The notes beneath the pieces are model-generated. The model was not told where the DNA came from and made no database searches. It saw only the letters and a list, made by a program, of their open reading frames with translations. Made by a program: the position numbers and the translations under genes. Positions 51,371 through 60,270 of a stretch of DNA of 64,000 bases are shown in pieces; the first letter of the stretch is position 1; every line of letters starts with the position of its first letter. This DNA comes from DATBGO01 sp963695645 (lineage in GTDB: Bacteria; Actinomycetota; Actinomycetes; Streptosporangiales; Streptosporangiaceae), in the NCBI GenBank assembly GCA_963695645.1, contig CAVOHC010000006.1, positions 186,001 to 250,000 of the forward strand, given 5' to 3'.

Positions 51371-52087
51371 ATGGGGAATCGTCCGAGGATGACGGCCGCC
51401 GCCACCGCCGTCGTCACGGTGGTGGTGGCGCTGGCGGCCTGCGGCGGTTCAGCCGCCCGGTCCCAGTCCGGTTCGTCCCGGTCAGCGTCGGCGCGCCCGG
51501 CGACTGCGGCCATTGCCGGGATGAAGTCCGCGATTCGCAGCGCGACCAGCGTGCACTTGACCGGCTCGCTCAGCGAGACCGGCGGGAAGACCGTCGGCCT
51601 CAACGTCGGCCTGACCCGGTCTGGCTTGTTCTCCGGCACGGTTGCCGAGGGCGGGACGACATTGACGATCATTAACGCGGGCGGCAAGGTCTACATCAAG
51701 GCCACCCGCGCCTTTCTCGCCCAGCTCAACGTGCCGGCTGCGGTCTGCTCGCTGATGTGCGGGAAATATGTCGCGATGTCGTCGGCGCAAGGTGATGCGC
51801 TTGCGGGTCAGCTCAACATGACCCGGCTGCTCGGGTCGATCAGCGGGAGGCTACCGGCCTTCACCAACGCAGGGACGAAGACCATCAACGGCCAGCTTGC
51901 CCAGGTGCTGCGCGGCGCCGATGGATCCACGCTCGCCGTCGCGGCGACGGGGAGGCCGTTTCCGGTCGAGGCTATCTCTCCGCACGACAGCCGCGGCAGC
52001 ATTACCTTCTCCCGGTGGAACAGCGTGCCGCCGCCGGCCACGCCGCCCGCCAGCCAGGTGATCGACCTTAGCAAGCTGGGTGGCTGA
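51371..52087 (+). CDS. LppX/LprG-like lipoprotein
   Basis: A 238-residue exported lipoprotein. The signal peptide ends in the lipobox LAAC near residue 24. The mature part shows the LppX_LprAFG-like pattern (MKSAIRSATSVHLTGSLSE, VYIKATRAFLAQL, KTINGQLAQVLRG) and a C-terminal DSRGSITFSRWNSV segment. Two Cys in VCSLMCGKYV may form a disulfide. The family binds lipids or glycolipids in the envelope. The next gene but one base run, at 52385, is a paralogue with the same order of motifs. Confidence 0.78.
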   Translation: MGNRPRMTAAATAVVTVVVALAACGGSAARSQSGSSRSASARPATAAIAGMKSAIRSATSVHLTGSLSETGGKTVGLNVGLTRSGLFSGTVAEGGTTLTIINAGGKVYIKATRAFLAQLNVPAAVCSLMCGKYVAMSSAQGDALAGQLNMTRLLGSISGRLPAFTNAGTKTINGQLAQVLRGADGSTLAVAATGRPFPVEAISPHDSRGSITFSRWNSVPPPATPPASQVIDLSKLGG

Positions 52088-52384
52088 TCTGGCACGCAAT
52101 CGGGTCACGCTGGCATCAGCAGTCTCCCCAGCCCCAGCGCCCCGGGCGTTACTTAGTGGTCAAGATCTCTGAAAGCCACCGGGTAGGCGCGCCCGATCAG
52201 GCCCGGTTGCCCGGTCTGTGCCGGGACTCCTGTGGTGCCAGTGATGCTAGCGACGGCAGATACCTCGGTGGCGGCGGCCGGCTGACCGCGGCCGACGATG
52301 CGGCCTTGATCCGCTTATGCTCTGTTAGCGTGCTACCTGGAAACCTGGCCCGCGAGGCCGGTGCCGGTCTCGGAGTGGGAGAGC

Positions 52385-53167
52385 ATGATCGGGAAGTGGG
52401 CGCGTACGCCAGTCCTGCTGGCAGCGGTAGTCATTGCGGCGTCGGGATGCGGGGGTGCAGGCCTGAGCCCGAGTTCTCGCTCCACCTCCACCTCGACCTC
52501 CACCTCGACCTCCACCTCGACCTCGGCCTCGGCCTCCACCTCCACCTCTAGCCCCTCGGGGGCAGCCGCCACCCAGAGCGCCGCAACCATCATCAGCCAG
52601 ATGAAGACGGCGATGCTCGATGCCACGAGCGTGCACCTGGCCGGGAACCTGCGTAGCCATGGGACCGCAGTCGGGCTCGACGTCTCCATGGACCGCTCCG
52701 GTGCATTCTCCGGATCCATCGACAACGAGGGGGCGCGGCTGGACATCGTCGACGCGAGTAAGCGCGTGTACGTCAAGGTGACCAGCGCCTTTCTCAAGCT
52801 CAGCGGCGCCCAGGCCAGTGCCTGCCAGCGAGCCTGCGGCAAGTTCGTGGCGGCCCCCGCTGGCCTGGCGAACTCGATAGGCGGTGATCTGACCATGGAG
52901 AGGCTGCTGGGATACGTTCGCCAGGCGCTGCCTAGCTACGTCAAGGTCGGTATGACGACGATCACTGGCCAGCAGGCACTGGTCCTGCACGGATCGGATG
53001 GCTCGACGCTGTACGTCGCCACGACCGGCACCAGGTATCCGCTCCGGGCAGTTGCCCCCAAACCCGACAACGCTGGCGCCCTCGATTTCAGCGAGTGGAA
53101 CGCCGTGCCAGCCATCACCGCCCCGCCTGCCAGTGCGGTAATCAGCATTAGCCAGCTGGTGGGCTGA
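52385..53167 (+). CDS. LppX/LprG-like lipoprotein with Ser/Thr repeat linker
   Basis: A 260-residue paralogue of the preceding lipoprotein. The lipobox ASGC lies near residue 22. A simple Ser-Thr repeat of about 30 residues, encoded by alternating TCCACC/TCGACC units (about 52480-52555), links it to the folded part (MKTAMLDATSVHLAG, VYVKVTSAFLKL, TTITGQQALVLHG, ALDFSEWNAV). The paired Cys are kept (ACQRACGKFV). ATG 52385 is chosen because GGGAGAG precedes it; the earlier in-frame start gives a poor signal peptide. Ser/Thr linkers in actinobacterial lipoproteins are often glycosylated. Confidence 0.78.
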   Translation: MIGKWARTPVLLAAVVIAASGCGGAGLSPSSRSTSTSTSTSTSTSTSASASTSTSSPSGAAATQSAATIISQMKTAMLDATSVHLAGNLRSHGTAVGLDVSMDRSGAFSGSIDNEGARLDIVDASKRVYVKVTSAFLKLSGAQASACQRACGKFVAAPAGLANSIGGDLTMERLLGYVRQALPSYVKVGMTTITGQQALVLHGSDGSTLYVATTGTRYPLRAVAPKPDNAGALDFSEWNAVPAITAPPASAVISISQLVG

Positions 53168-53326
53168 CCGAGGACACCGCGCGCATCGTCAGGCCGGACC
53201 TCGATGGCCCTGGCGGACGACAGCCCTGTCAGCTGCGGCACACGCCCCGCGACCGCTGCGATTGCTGGGCTTGTTGTCGTGCCGACCACAGGACTGACCG
53301 GGCGGCGAGCACGGCACCTGAGATCG

Positions 53327-53572
53327 CTAGCGGCCCGGGTTGTAGCGCCGCCGGAATCTCGTGATCACCGCGTCCGATGCGGCTCCCAGGAGGCCCGCCA
53401 GCAGGACTCCGGCCGCGAGCCCGAGGAGGACCCCCGCTAATGCTCCGGCAGCGCCCCAGCGGACGCCGTCCACGATGCCGACATAGATGGGCGCTATGCC
53501 GCCGCAGATGATCACGAAGTTGGCCGTCAGGCGGAGAATCAGTTCCATTCCGCGACGGCGTGAGGTACTCAT
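53327..53572 (-). CDS. Small two-helix membrane protein
   Basis: An 81-residue protein of unknown function. The start ATG at 53572 follows AGGGTGAC; an earlier in-frame codon at 53623 is rejected. Positively charged ends (STSRRRG, RFRRRYNPGR) flank two hydrophobic segments (LTANFVIICGGIAPIYVGIV and GAAGALAGVLLGLAAGVLLA). Convergent with the lipoprotein pair. Family not recognised. Confidence 0.55.
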   Translation of the reverse strand: MSTSRRRGMELILRLTANFVIICGGIAPIYVGIVDGVRWGAAGALAGVLLGLAAGVLLAGLLGAASDAVITRFRRRYNPGR

Positions 53573-53647
53573 TGTCACCCTAAGTGTAGCTATCGTCGCT
53601 GTCGGCCTCCAGGTGGCGGCCAAAGCTAGTTATACCGGAATGCGCGG

Positions 53648-54484
53648 TCAGATCCGGACGCCACGGTGACTGCCGGAAATGCCGGTGGTGCGGCTGACCG
53701 CGAACAGGACGTAGCCGTAGGTGAGGCCCGTTGCCGCCGGGTTCCTGGCGAGCCAGGACCTGGCAACGCGGGCGGGAAGCTCGATGTGCAGGACCGCCGC
53801 GAGGTCAGCCCGGCTGCGAAAACGTAGCTCCGACCGGACCTGGAGGCGGATCGCGCCGCGCTCCCGCCACCAGGCATTGATGGCGGCGGCGGTCCGGTCC
53901 GGCCGGGTGGCTGACCCAGCGGCCAGCAGTTCGGCGAACTGGCCCCATCGATGGTCGTTGTCAACGACGACCAGGCTCCCACCGGGGCGCAGCACCCGCA
54001 TTACCTCGGCAAGCCCGGCGTCACCGCCGGGCGCGAGGAAATAGGCAAACCTGGCGTGCACGACATCCGCCGAGCAGGCTGGCAGCGGCAGCCGCTCCGC
54101 CGATCCTGCCAGTACTGTTGTCCGCGGCAGCCGCGCTGCCAGGATCGTCGCGGCGGCCCGCAGCGCCGGATCAGGCTCGATCCCGATCACTTCGCTGGCC
54201 TCATCGGCGCACCTGCTGAGCCAGAATCCGGTGCCACAGCCCAGGTCAACCAGGGTGCGGCCGTCCCATGGGGCTAGCGCGCGCATGGCGGCGAGGACAT
54301 GCCCGGCCGCGTCGACGGCCTGATTCTCGATCTCGTAGGTGCCTGGATGGCCGCCGATGTTGGGGGCGAACTTCCAGTCGGGGAATGCGCCGCGGGCGCC
54401 CCCGGTGCCGGGCACGCCGCAATCGCCAGTAGATGCCGCGCCACGCCGCAGCGCCGCGGCAACCTGGACAGTGTCGGCAATCAC
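53648..54484 (-). CDS. Class I SAM-dependent methyltransferase
   Basis: A 278-residue cytosolic enzyme. TLVDLGCGTGFWLSR is the SAM-binding motif I, VIGIEPDP the acidic end of beta 2, and EVMRVLRPGGSLVVVDND motif III. YEIENQAVDAAGHVLAAMRA precedes the fold. The substrate is unknown. GTG 54484 is used as start; no strong ribosome binding site is visible, so the N-terminus is uncertain. It is followed on the same strand by the small membrane protein. Confidence 0.82.
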   Translation of the reverse strand: MIADTVQVAAALRRGAASTGDCGVPGTGGARGAFPDWKFAPNIGGHPGTYEIENQAVDAAGHVLAAMRALAPWDGRTLVDLGCGTGFWLSRCADEASEVIGIEPDPALRAAATILAARLPRTTVLAGSAERLPLPACSADVVHARFAYFLAPGGDAGLAEVMRVLRPGGSLVVVDNDHRWGQFAELLAAGSATRPDRTAAAINAWWRERGAIRLQVRSELRFRSRADLAAVLHIELPARVARSWLARNPAATGLTYGYVLFAVSRTTGISGSHRGVRI

Positions 54485-54610
54485 CGGACCATTGTGGCCG
54501 GCCGGGCAGGCAGCCGCCCGCGCGAACGCCGGGCTCGCGAGGGCGGCCGCTGCCGAGCGGCTGGTCGGCGGACCCTTCCCGGTCGGGCCTGAGAGATTGA
54601 CTGCGACTTG

Positions 54611-55717
54611 TTAACGGGGCCCGGCGCCGGTCTTATCGCCTGCCTGCGGTGCCGGGATCAGCTCGTCGGCCGTGCCCCACGACGGGACCGGCACGGACGC
54701 CGGGATGACGGCCGTCACCCCCTGGTTCAGATCCCGGTTGATCACCTCCGCGATGTCCTGGACCGTATCGACGCCGTAGGTCATGCTCGGATTGTCCGCC
54801 GTCAGCACGGCGATCATGTAGTTGCGGTGGCGGCCGGAAAAGCTCCCGACGCTATTGATGTGCCAGTCGTCGCCAGGGTAGGGCAGCCAGCCGTTCTTCA
54901 CGTGCACGGTGACATCGGCCGGGGCGCCGGCTGGCACGCCCCAGCGCTGCGCCGGGATGACGCGCGCCATCAGTGACAGCTCGTAGGCTCGCGACGCGTA
55001 GTCGAGCACGCGGTTCTTGCTGGTCAGCAGCTTCAGGAGAGTCGTCTCGTCGTGGGCGGTGATCAGGGTCAGGCCCCAGTAGCCGCCCGGCCCGAGCACC
55101 GTCTGCTTCAGCCTCGCAAGGCTGAGGAAGTGCTGGAGGCTGCGGCGGCCGACCTCGGCCCACAGCGCCGAGGCGGCGGAGTTGTCCGACTCGGTGATCA
55201 TCTCAGTGGCCAGGGCCCGCTGGGCCGAGGTCAGTTGGCGGTGTTCTTGCATCAGCTTGCGGAGCAGCGCGGCCAGGATCGTCACCTTGACCACGCTGGC
55301 CGAGTAATACCGCAGGTCCTGATGGTATTCGCAGATCACCTGCTTGACTGTGTCGTCGACCTTCAGCCCGACAACCGAGGAACGCCCGCGCAGTGCAGTC
55401 AGTACGCCGCGGGAAATCCGGGCGGCAAGTTTGGGATGCGGGCCTGACCAGCAGATCGTGCCCGCGGCGTCCGCCTGCTTCCCGGTACTCGCCTGCCGGG
55501 CCGCCCCAGCCGTAACCGCAGCCGCGGTCGCGGTCGGAGCCGTGGTCGTGGTCGCGGTCGGAGCCGTGGTCGTGGTCGTGGTCGCGGTGGCAGCCGCAGC
55601 CGTAGTCGCGGTCGTCGCGGTGGCCGCGGTTGCCGTCGCGCTCGCCGCGCCGAGCGATAGGGCCGCTGTCAGCCCCAGGGCCAGGCCCGCTCGCGGAAAA
55701 TGGTTGCCTGCGCCCAC
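54611..55717 (-). CDS. Secreted class A beta-lactamase-like serine hydrolase
   Basis: A 368-residue exported protein with a signal peptide, a Thr/Ala repeat linker of about 45 residues, then a penicillin-binding/beta-lactamase fold. Motifs: YYSASVVKVTIL (S-x-x-K), TESDNSAAS (SDN) and HVKNGWLPY in place of KTG. The Glu of the class A omega loop cannot be identified by eye, so carbapenemase or antibiotic resistance should not be assumed; many actinobacterial relatives are of unknown function. GTG 55717 follows AGGGGTGAC; ATG 55744 is an alternative start. Confidence 0.78.
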   Translation of the reverse strand: MGAGNHFPRAGLALGLTAALSLGAASATATAATATTATTAAAATATTTTTTAPTATTTTAPTATAAAVTAGAARQASTGKQADAAGTICWSGPHPKLAARISRGVLTALRGRSSVVGLKVDDTVKQVICEYHQDLRYYSASVVKVTILAALLRKLMQEHRQLTSAQRALATEMITESDNSAASALWAEVGRRSLQHFLSLARLKQTVLGPGGYWGLTLITAHDETTLLKLLTSKNRVLDYASRAYELSLMARVIPAQRWGVPAGAPADVTVHVKNGWLPYPGDDWHINSVGSFSGRHRNYMIAVLTADNPSMTYGVDTVQDIAEVINRDLNQGVTAVIPASVPVPSWGTADELIPAPQAGDKTGAGPR

Positions 55718-55899
55718 GAAGTCACCCCTGCTCTTGCCGGGCATGTCCCGCGCTTGCTGGGCACGGCCCGCGCTCAAGTAAAGACGGTCGGCTTAAAGAC
55801 GTTCGGCGCGGCCGCGTGGTTGGCCGGGCCTGACCGGAACAGATCTCCACGCCGCGGATCCTGAAGCTCATCTCGCCGGGCGCTTCGTAGCTGTCCGGG

Positions 55900-56664
55900 C
55901 TAGGTGGGCGCGCCGCCCCGGCCGGCGCCGCCGCGGAACCGCGAAACGCCCGCAAGGACCGCCGCGTCGGCCAGGGCAGCTCGTCCGTGGCGGAACTCAT
56001 TGGCCATCGCCTCCGCGCCGGAGAGTGACACCCCCTCCAGCGCGGACTGCCGGTCACTGCGCAGGCAGCCCTGGGGCAGCATGGCCAGCTCGAGGGCCAG
56101 CTTCTCAGCGGCCGCCCGGGCACTGCCATGGGGCACGACGCGGTTGACCAGGCCCATCTGAGCAGCTTCAGCGGCGGATATGGCGCGCCCGGTGAGAATC
56201 AGGTCCAGCGCCCTGCCGAGTCCGACGATACGAGGAAGCCGGACGGTGCCGCCGTCAATGAGCGGCACGCCCCAGCGCCTGCAGAATACGCCCAGGACGG
56301 CGTCCTCCTCGGAGATCCGCAGGTCGCACCACAAGGCAAGCTCAAGACCGCCCGCTACGGCATGCCCGGAGATCGCCGCGATCACCGGTTTTGCCAGCTC
56401 CATCCTGGTAGGGCCCATCGGTCCGGCGCCATCGGGCCGCACTGCATTGGCGTCCGGGGTGCCCATTGCCTTGAGGTCGGCCCCGGCGCAGAACGTGCCG
56501 CCGGCGCCGAACAGCACCGCGACCGACGCGTCCGGGTCAGCGTCGAAATCGGCGAATGCCTCAGCGAGCGCGGCAGCGGTCGGGCCGTTGACCGCGTTGC
56601 GCACCTCGGGCCGGTCCAGGATGACGGTGGTGACCGGCCCGCTGCGCTCGACGTGCACCGTCAT
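55900..56664 (-). CDS. Crotonase/enoyl-CoA hydratase family protein
   Basis: A 254-residue crotonase-fold enzyme acting on an acyl-CoA. GGTFCAGADLKAM and ISGHAVAGGLELALWCDLRI form the CoA oxyanion hole, and LPRIVGLGRALDLILTGRAI follows. The two catalytic Glu of classical hydratases are replaced: the first site reads VFCRRWGV and the second is Asp (ALDLILTG). The reaction may differ from hydration. It lies 6 bases downstream of korB on the same strand, so it is probably co-transcribed with korAB. Confidence 0.85.
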   Translation of the reverse strand: MTVHVERSGPVTTVILDRPEVRNAVNGPTAAALAEAFADFDADPDASVAVLFGAGGTFCAGADLKAMGTPDANAVRPDGAGPMGPTRMELAKPVIAAISGHAVAGGLELALWCDLRISEEDAVLGVFCRRWGVPLIDGGTVRLPRIVGLGRALDLILTGRAISAAEAAQMGLVNRVVPHGSARAAAEKLALELAMLPQGCLRSDRQSALEGVSLSGAEAMANEFRHGRAALADAAVLAGVSRFRGGAGRGGAPT

Positions 56665-56670
56665 CGGCAG

Positions 56671-57795
56671 CTATCCGACCTGCCAGGTGTCGCTGCCCGC
56701 GAGCAGGGCGGCTAGGTCGCCATCGCCCTGTTGCACGCGGGCGGACTCGATCTGGGCCGACATCAGCTCGTCATAGCTGTGCCTCGGCGCCTGCCTGAAC
56801 ACGCCGATCGGGGTATGCGCGAAGTCCGAGCTATCCAGCCGCGACAGGGCGAACGCGTACGACGGATCGGCTGCGTGCGCGTCATGGGTCAGCAGCGTGT
56901 CGGGATCGGATGCCGCGACGTCGGCCGCCTCGAGGCTGCCGTAGCGGCTGAACCGCAGGCCCTTGCTGCCGCCCGGGCCGAACCGCACCGGCGCGCCGTG
57001 CTCGAGCCTGATCAGCCGGTCTTCCCGCGATCCAGGCTCGGTGACTGCCGAGAACGCGTCATCGTTATAGATCGGGCAGTTCTGGTAGATCTCGATGAAC
57101 GCGGTTCCGTTGTGGTCGGCCGCCGCCCGCAGCACGGTAGTCAGGTGCTTGCGGTCGGAGTCGATCGTCCGGGCCACAAAGCTGGCCTCGGCGCCGAGCG
57201 CCAGGGATATCGGATTGAATGGCGTGTCCAGGGATCCGAACGGCGTGGACTTGGTGACCTTGCCCTGTTCCGAGGTGGGTGAGTACTGGCCTTTGGTCAG
57301 GCCGTAGATCCGGTTGTTGAAGAGCAGGATCTTGATGTTGACATTCCGGCGCAGCGCGTGGATCAGGTGGTTCCCGCCGATCGACAGCGCGTCGCCGTCA
57401 CCGGTGATCACCCAGACCGACAAGTCGGGGCGGGACGAGGCGAGCCCGGTGGCGATCGCGGGAGCGCGCCCGTGGATCGAGTGCATTCCGTAGCTGTTGA
57501 CATAGTAGGGCAGCCGGGATGAGCAGCCGATGCCGGAGATGATGACCAGATTTTCCCGCGGGATTTCCAGCTCAGGCAGGAACGACTGGAACGCGGCCAG
57601 GATGGCGTAATCGCCGCACCCAGGGCACCAGCGAACTTCCTGGTCAGACTTGAAGTCCTTGGTTGCCAGCTTCTCGTCGGACTTCGGCACCAGGGTGAGC
57701 GAGGCGAACCTGTGCGACTCGACGGCGTGTTCCGCGCCGTTCACTCCCGCGCCGTCGCCTCCCGGGCCGCGGCCTGCTGCGGGCAGATCAGACAT
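56671..57795 (-). CDS. korB: 2-oxoacid:ferredoxin oxidoreductase subunit beta
   Basis: Thiamine-diphosphate subunit (374 residues) that with KorA oxidises a 2-oxoacid, most likely 2-oxoglutarate, to acyl-CoA and reduced ferredoxin. WCPGCGDY (residues 56-63), GIGCSSRLPYY and IYQNCPIYND give four Cys for a [4Fe-4S] cluster. VITGDGDALSIGGNH and NNRIYGLTKGQ bind thiamine diphosphate. It overlaps korA by 8 bp, so the two are coupled. In actinobacteria this pair serves the TCA cycle as a CoA-dependent alternative to the 2-oxoglutarate dehydrogenase complex. Confidence 0.94.
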   Translation of the reverse strand: MSDLPAAGRGPGGDGAGVNGAEHAVESHRFASLTLVPKSDEKLATKDFKSDQEVRWCPGCGDYAILAAFQSFLPELEIPRENLVIISGIGCSSRLPYYVNSYGMHSIHGRAPAIATGLASSRPDLSVWVITGDGDALSIGGNHLIHALRRNVNIKILLFNNRIYGLTKGQYSPTSEQGKVTKSTPFGSLDTPFNPISLALGAEASFVARTIDSDRKHLTTVLRAAADHNGTAFIEIYQNCPIYNDDAFSAVTEPGSREDRLIRLEHGAPVRFGPGGSKGLRFSRYGSLEAADVAASDPDTLLTHDAHAADPSYAFALSRLDSSDFAHTPIGVFRQAPRHSYDELMSAQIESARVQQGDGDLAALLAGSDTWQVG

Positions 57796-59656
57796 TTGCG
57801 ATCACATCCTGAATAACGCCGGCCAGCTCGGCCGCACGGAACGGTAGCCCGCGGACCCTGTTGTAGGAGATCACGTCGATCAGGTAACGTCCGCGCAACA
57901 GCAGCGCGAGCTGGCCGAGGTTGATCTCCGGGACGAGCACCTTGTCGTAGGAGCGCAGCACGTCGCCGAGGTTGGCGGGGAACGGGGACAGGTGCCTGAG
58001 GTGCGCCTGGGCGACCGCGCCCCCGGCCAGCCGGATCCGGCGCGCCGCTGCCCCGATGGAGCCATAGGTCGAGCCCCAGCCGAGCACAAGGACCCGGGCG
58101 CTGCCGCCCGGATCGTCCACCTCGAGCGGGGCGATGTCGGCGGCGATCCCATCGATCTTGGCCTGGCGCAGCCTAACCATCTTGTCGTGGTTATCTGCGT
58201 CATAGGAGATCGTCCCGGCACCGTCGGCCTTCTCGATCCCGCCAATCCGGTGCTCGAGCCCGGGAGTTCCCGGGATAGCCCACGGCCGGGCGAGGGTCCG
58301 CGGATCACGCTTGAATGGCAGGAACTCGGGCGTGCCATCGGCACCCTGCCCTTCGTCCGGAATGGCGAATCTGAACTCATCCCGCAGCTTGGCCAGGCTG
58401 TCAACGGCCGGAATCCGCCACGGTTCCGACCCGTTCGCCAGGTACCCGTCGGAAAGGATGATCACCGGCGTGCGGTACTTCACCGCGATCCGGACCGCTT
58501 CGATGGCAGTCTCGAAACAGTCGGCCGGGGTTGCAGGCGCCAGGACCGCGACCGGTGACTCCCCGTTCCTGCCATACAGGACGGTCAGCAGATCGGCCTG
58601 CTCAGTCTTGGTCGGCATGCCGGTGGACGGGCCCGCCCGCTGGATGTCGCAGACGATCAGCGGCAGCTCCACGGAGACCGCCAGGCCGATCGTCTCGGCC
58701 TTGAGGCACATGCCTGGCCCGGACGTGGAGGTGACGCCGAGACCGCCGCCGAAGGCCGCGCCGAGCGCCGCGCCCACGCCGCTGATCTCGTCTTCGGCCT
58801 GGAATGTGCGGACACCGAACCGCTTGAGCTTGGCCAGCTCGTGCAGGATGTCGGAGGCCGGCGTGATCGGGTAGGAGCCGAGAAACAGCGGCAGGCCTGA
58901 GCGCCTTGATGCTGCGACGAGTCCGTAGGCGAGGGCTGTGTTGCCAGTGATGTTGCGGTAGCTGCCTGGCCGCAGCGTCGCGGGCTTGATCTCGTACTGA
59001 ACGGAGAAGTCCTCGGTGGTCTCGCCGTAGTTCCAACCGGCCTGGAAAGCCGCGATGTTCGCCTGCATGATGTCGGGCTTGGCCGCGAACTTGGACGCGA
59101 GGTACTTCATCGTGCCCTCGGTTGGCCGGTTATACAGCCAAGAGAGCAGCCCGAGCGCGAACATGTTCTTGGCCCGCTCGGCGTCCTTCCTGGAGATCTC
59201 GTAGCCTTCCAGGGCCTTGACAGTCATCGAAGTGATCTGCAGCGCGTGCAGCTGGTAGGCACTAAGGGAGCCGTCGTCAAGCGGGTTCGCGGCATAGCCC
59301 ACCTTGGAGAGGTTCCGCTTGGTGAACTCGTCGGTATTGGCGATGATGTCCGCGCCGCGGGGAAGGTCGAGGAGATTGGCCTTGAGCGCGGCCGGGTTCA
59401 TCGCCACCAGGACGTCAGGGACATCGCCCGGGGTCAGGATGTCGTGGTCGGCGAAGTGCAGCTGGAAGCTGGATACGCCGGGCAGGGTGCCGGCCGGGGC
59501 GCGGATCTCGGCGGGGAAGTTGGGCAGCGTCGACAGGTCGTTGCCGAACGTGGCCGTTTCCTGGGTGAACCTGTCGCCGGTCAGTTGCATCCCGTCCCCG
59601 GAGTCGCCGGCGAACCTGATGATGACGTGGTCGAGTTTCTGGACCTGCTTGGTCAC
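57788..59656 (-). CDS. korA: 2-oxoacid:ferredoxin oxidoreductase subunit alpha
   Basis: Fused gamma-alpha subunit (622 residues), partner of KorB. The gamma part (1-190) begins VIIRFAGDSGDGMQLTGDRF. The alpha part contains GSYPITPASDILHELAKLK, AEDEISGVGAALGAAFGG and TSTSGPGMCLKAETIGLAV, with RAGPSTGMPTKTEQADL, and a C-terminal VLGWGSTYG domain. GTG 59656 follows GGAGGTCC. The promoter region upstream (59657 on) is over 500 bases long and shared with nothing obvious. Confidence 0.94.
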   Translation of the reverse strand: MTKQVQKLDHVIIRFAGDSGDGMQLTGDRFTQETATFGNDLSTLPNFPAEIRAPAGTLPGVSSFQLHFADHDILTPGDVPDVLVAMNPAALKANLLDLPRGADIIANTDEFTKRNLSKVGYAANPLDDGSLSAYQLHALQITSMTVKALEGYEISRKDAERAKNMFALGLLSWLYNRPTEGTMKYLASKFAAKPDIMQANIAAFQAGWNYGETTEDFSVQYEIKPATLRPGSYRNITGNTALAYGLVAASRRSGLPLFLGSYPITPASDILHELAKLKRFGVRTFQAEDEISGVGAALGAAFGGGLGVTSTSGPGMCLKAETIGLAVSVELPLIVCDIQRAGPSTGMPTKTEQADLLTVLYGRNGESPVAVLAPATPADCFETAIEAVRIAVKYRTPVIILSDGYLANGSEPWRIPAVDSLAKLRDEFRFAIPDEGQGADGTPEFLPFKRDPRTLARPWAIPGTPGLEHRIGGIEKADGAGTISYDADNHDKMVRLRQAKIDGIAADIAPLEVDDPGGSARVLVLGWGSTYGSIGAAARRIRLAGGAVAQAHLRHLSPFPANLGDVLRSYDKVLVPEINLGQLALLLRGRYLIDVISYNRVRGLPFRAAELAGVIQDVIANV

Positions 59657-59674
59657 AGTGGGAGGACCTCCTCC

Positions 59675-60225
59675 ACGCGCCGAGGCCGGGCAGTGCTACC
59701 ACTGGTGAGCGGTGACGGCGTGCATCTTATGACAGCCGCCCCGATGCCTATGTCGGCTGGGGCGCTAAGGCTTGGGACTAGAGCTATATCCTACTCGCGG
59801 CATTGGGTCGCAGGTCGGGTACGGACGGCCACCAATTGCTGCGATGGCCGCATTACCTGACTCATGGCCAGGTCACGCGGTCGGTGCGGCGGCTCTGCGT
59901 GATTCTAGGACGTATCCATGCCTTACCGGCCTGCCTCTGTAAACATGACGCACTGCCTGATCGGCCGGTTCATGTCCGGCGGCCTTTCGTGGCCCGGGCG
60001 GGTTGAGCGGGCTGCCGGGGCGGCGCGGCTGGGCTGAGGCTGTGCGGGCCGAGGCCGGTGCGGTGCCGGCCCATGGCGAGTGCAGGCCAGTGTCGCCCAG
60101 GTCCATCGCACGCTGCCGACAGCTACGAGACTTGGGTGCGCACTACCGGTTGGCCGGATGCTGCGCGGGCAGAATCTGATTACTGAGAGTGTCAACCTGA
60201 TCGCGTTGCGAGGCGTCTTACTCGC
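59675..60225. other. Intergenic region between korA and a hypothetical gene
   Basis: About 550 bases without a supportable gene, between divergently transcribed genes. It must hold the korA promoter. TATATCCT near 59782 is AT-rich for this genome, but I cannot assign a -10 or -35 with confidence. Confidence 0.4.
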
Positions 60226-60270
60226 GTGATCCGCAACCAGATCTCCCGCCCCACGAGGAGGCCGCGGAGT

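Noticed and set aside
54611..55717. Antibiotic-resistance beta-lactamase
   Set aside because: S-x-x-K and SDN are present, but KTG is KNG and the class A omega-loop Glu could not be found, so a resistance label is not supported.
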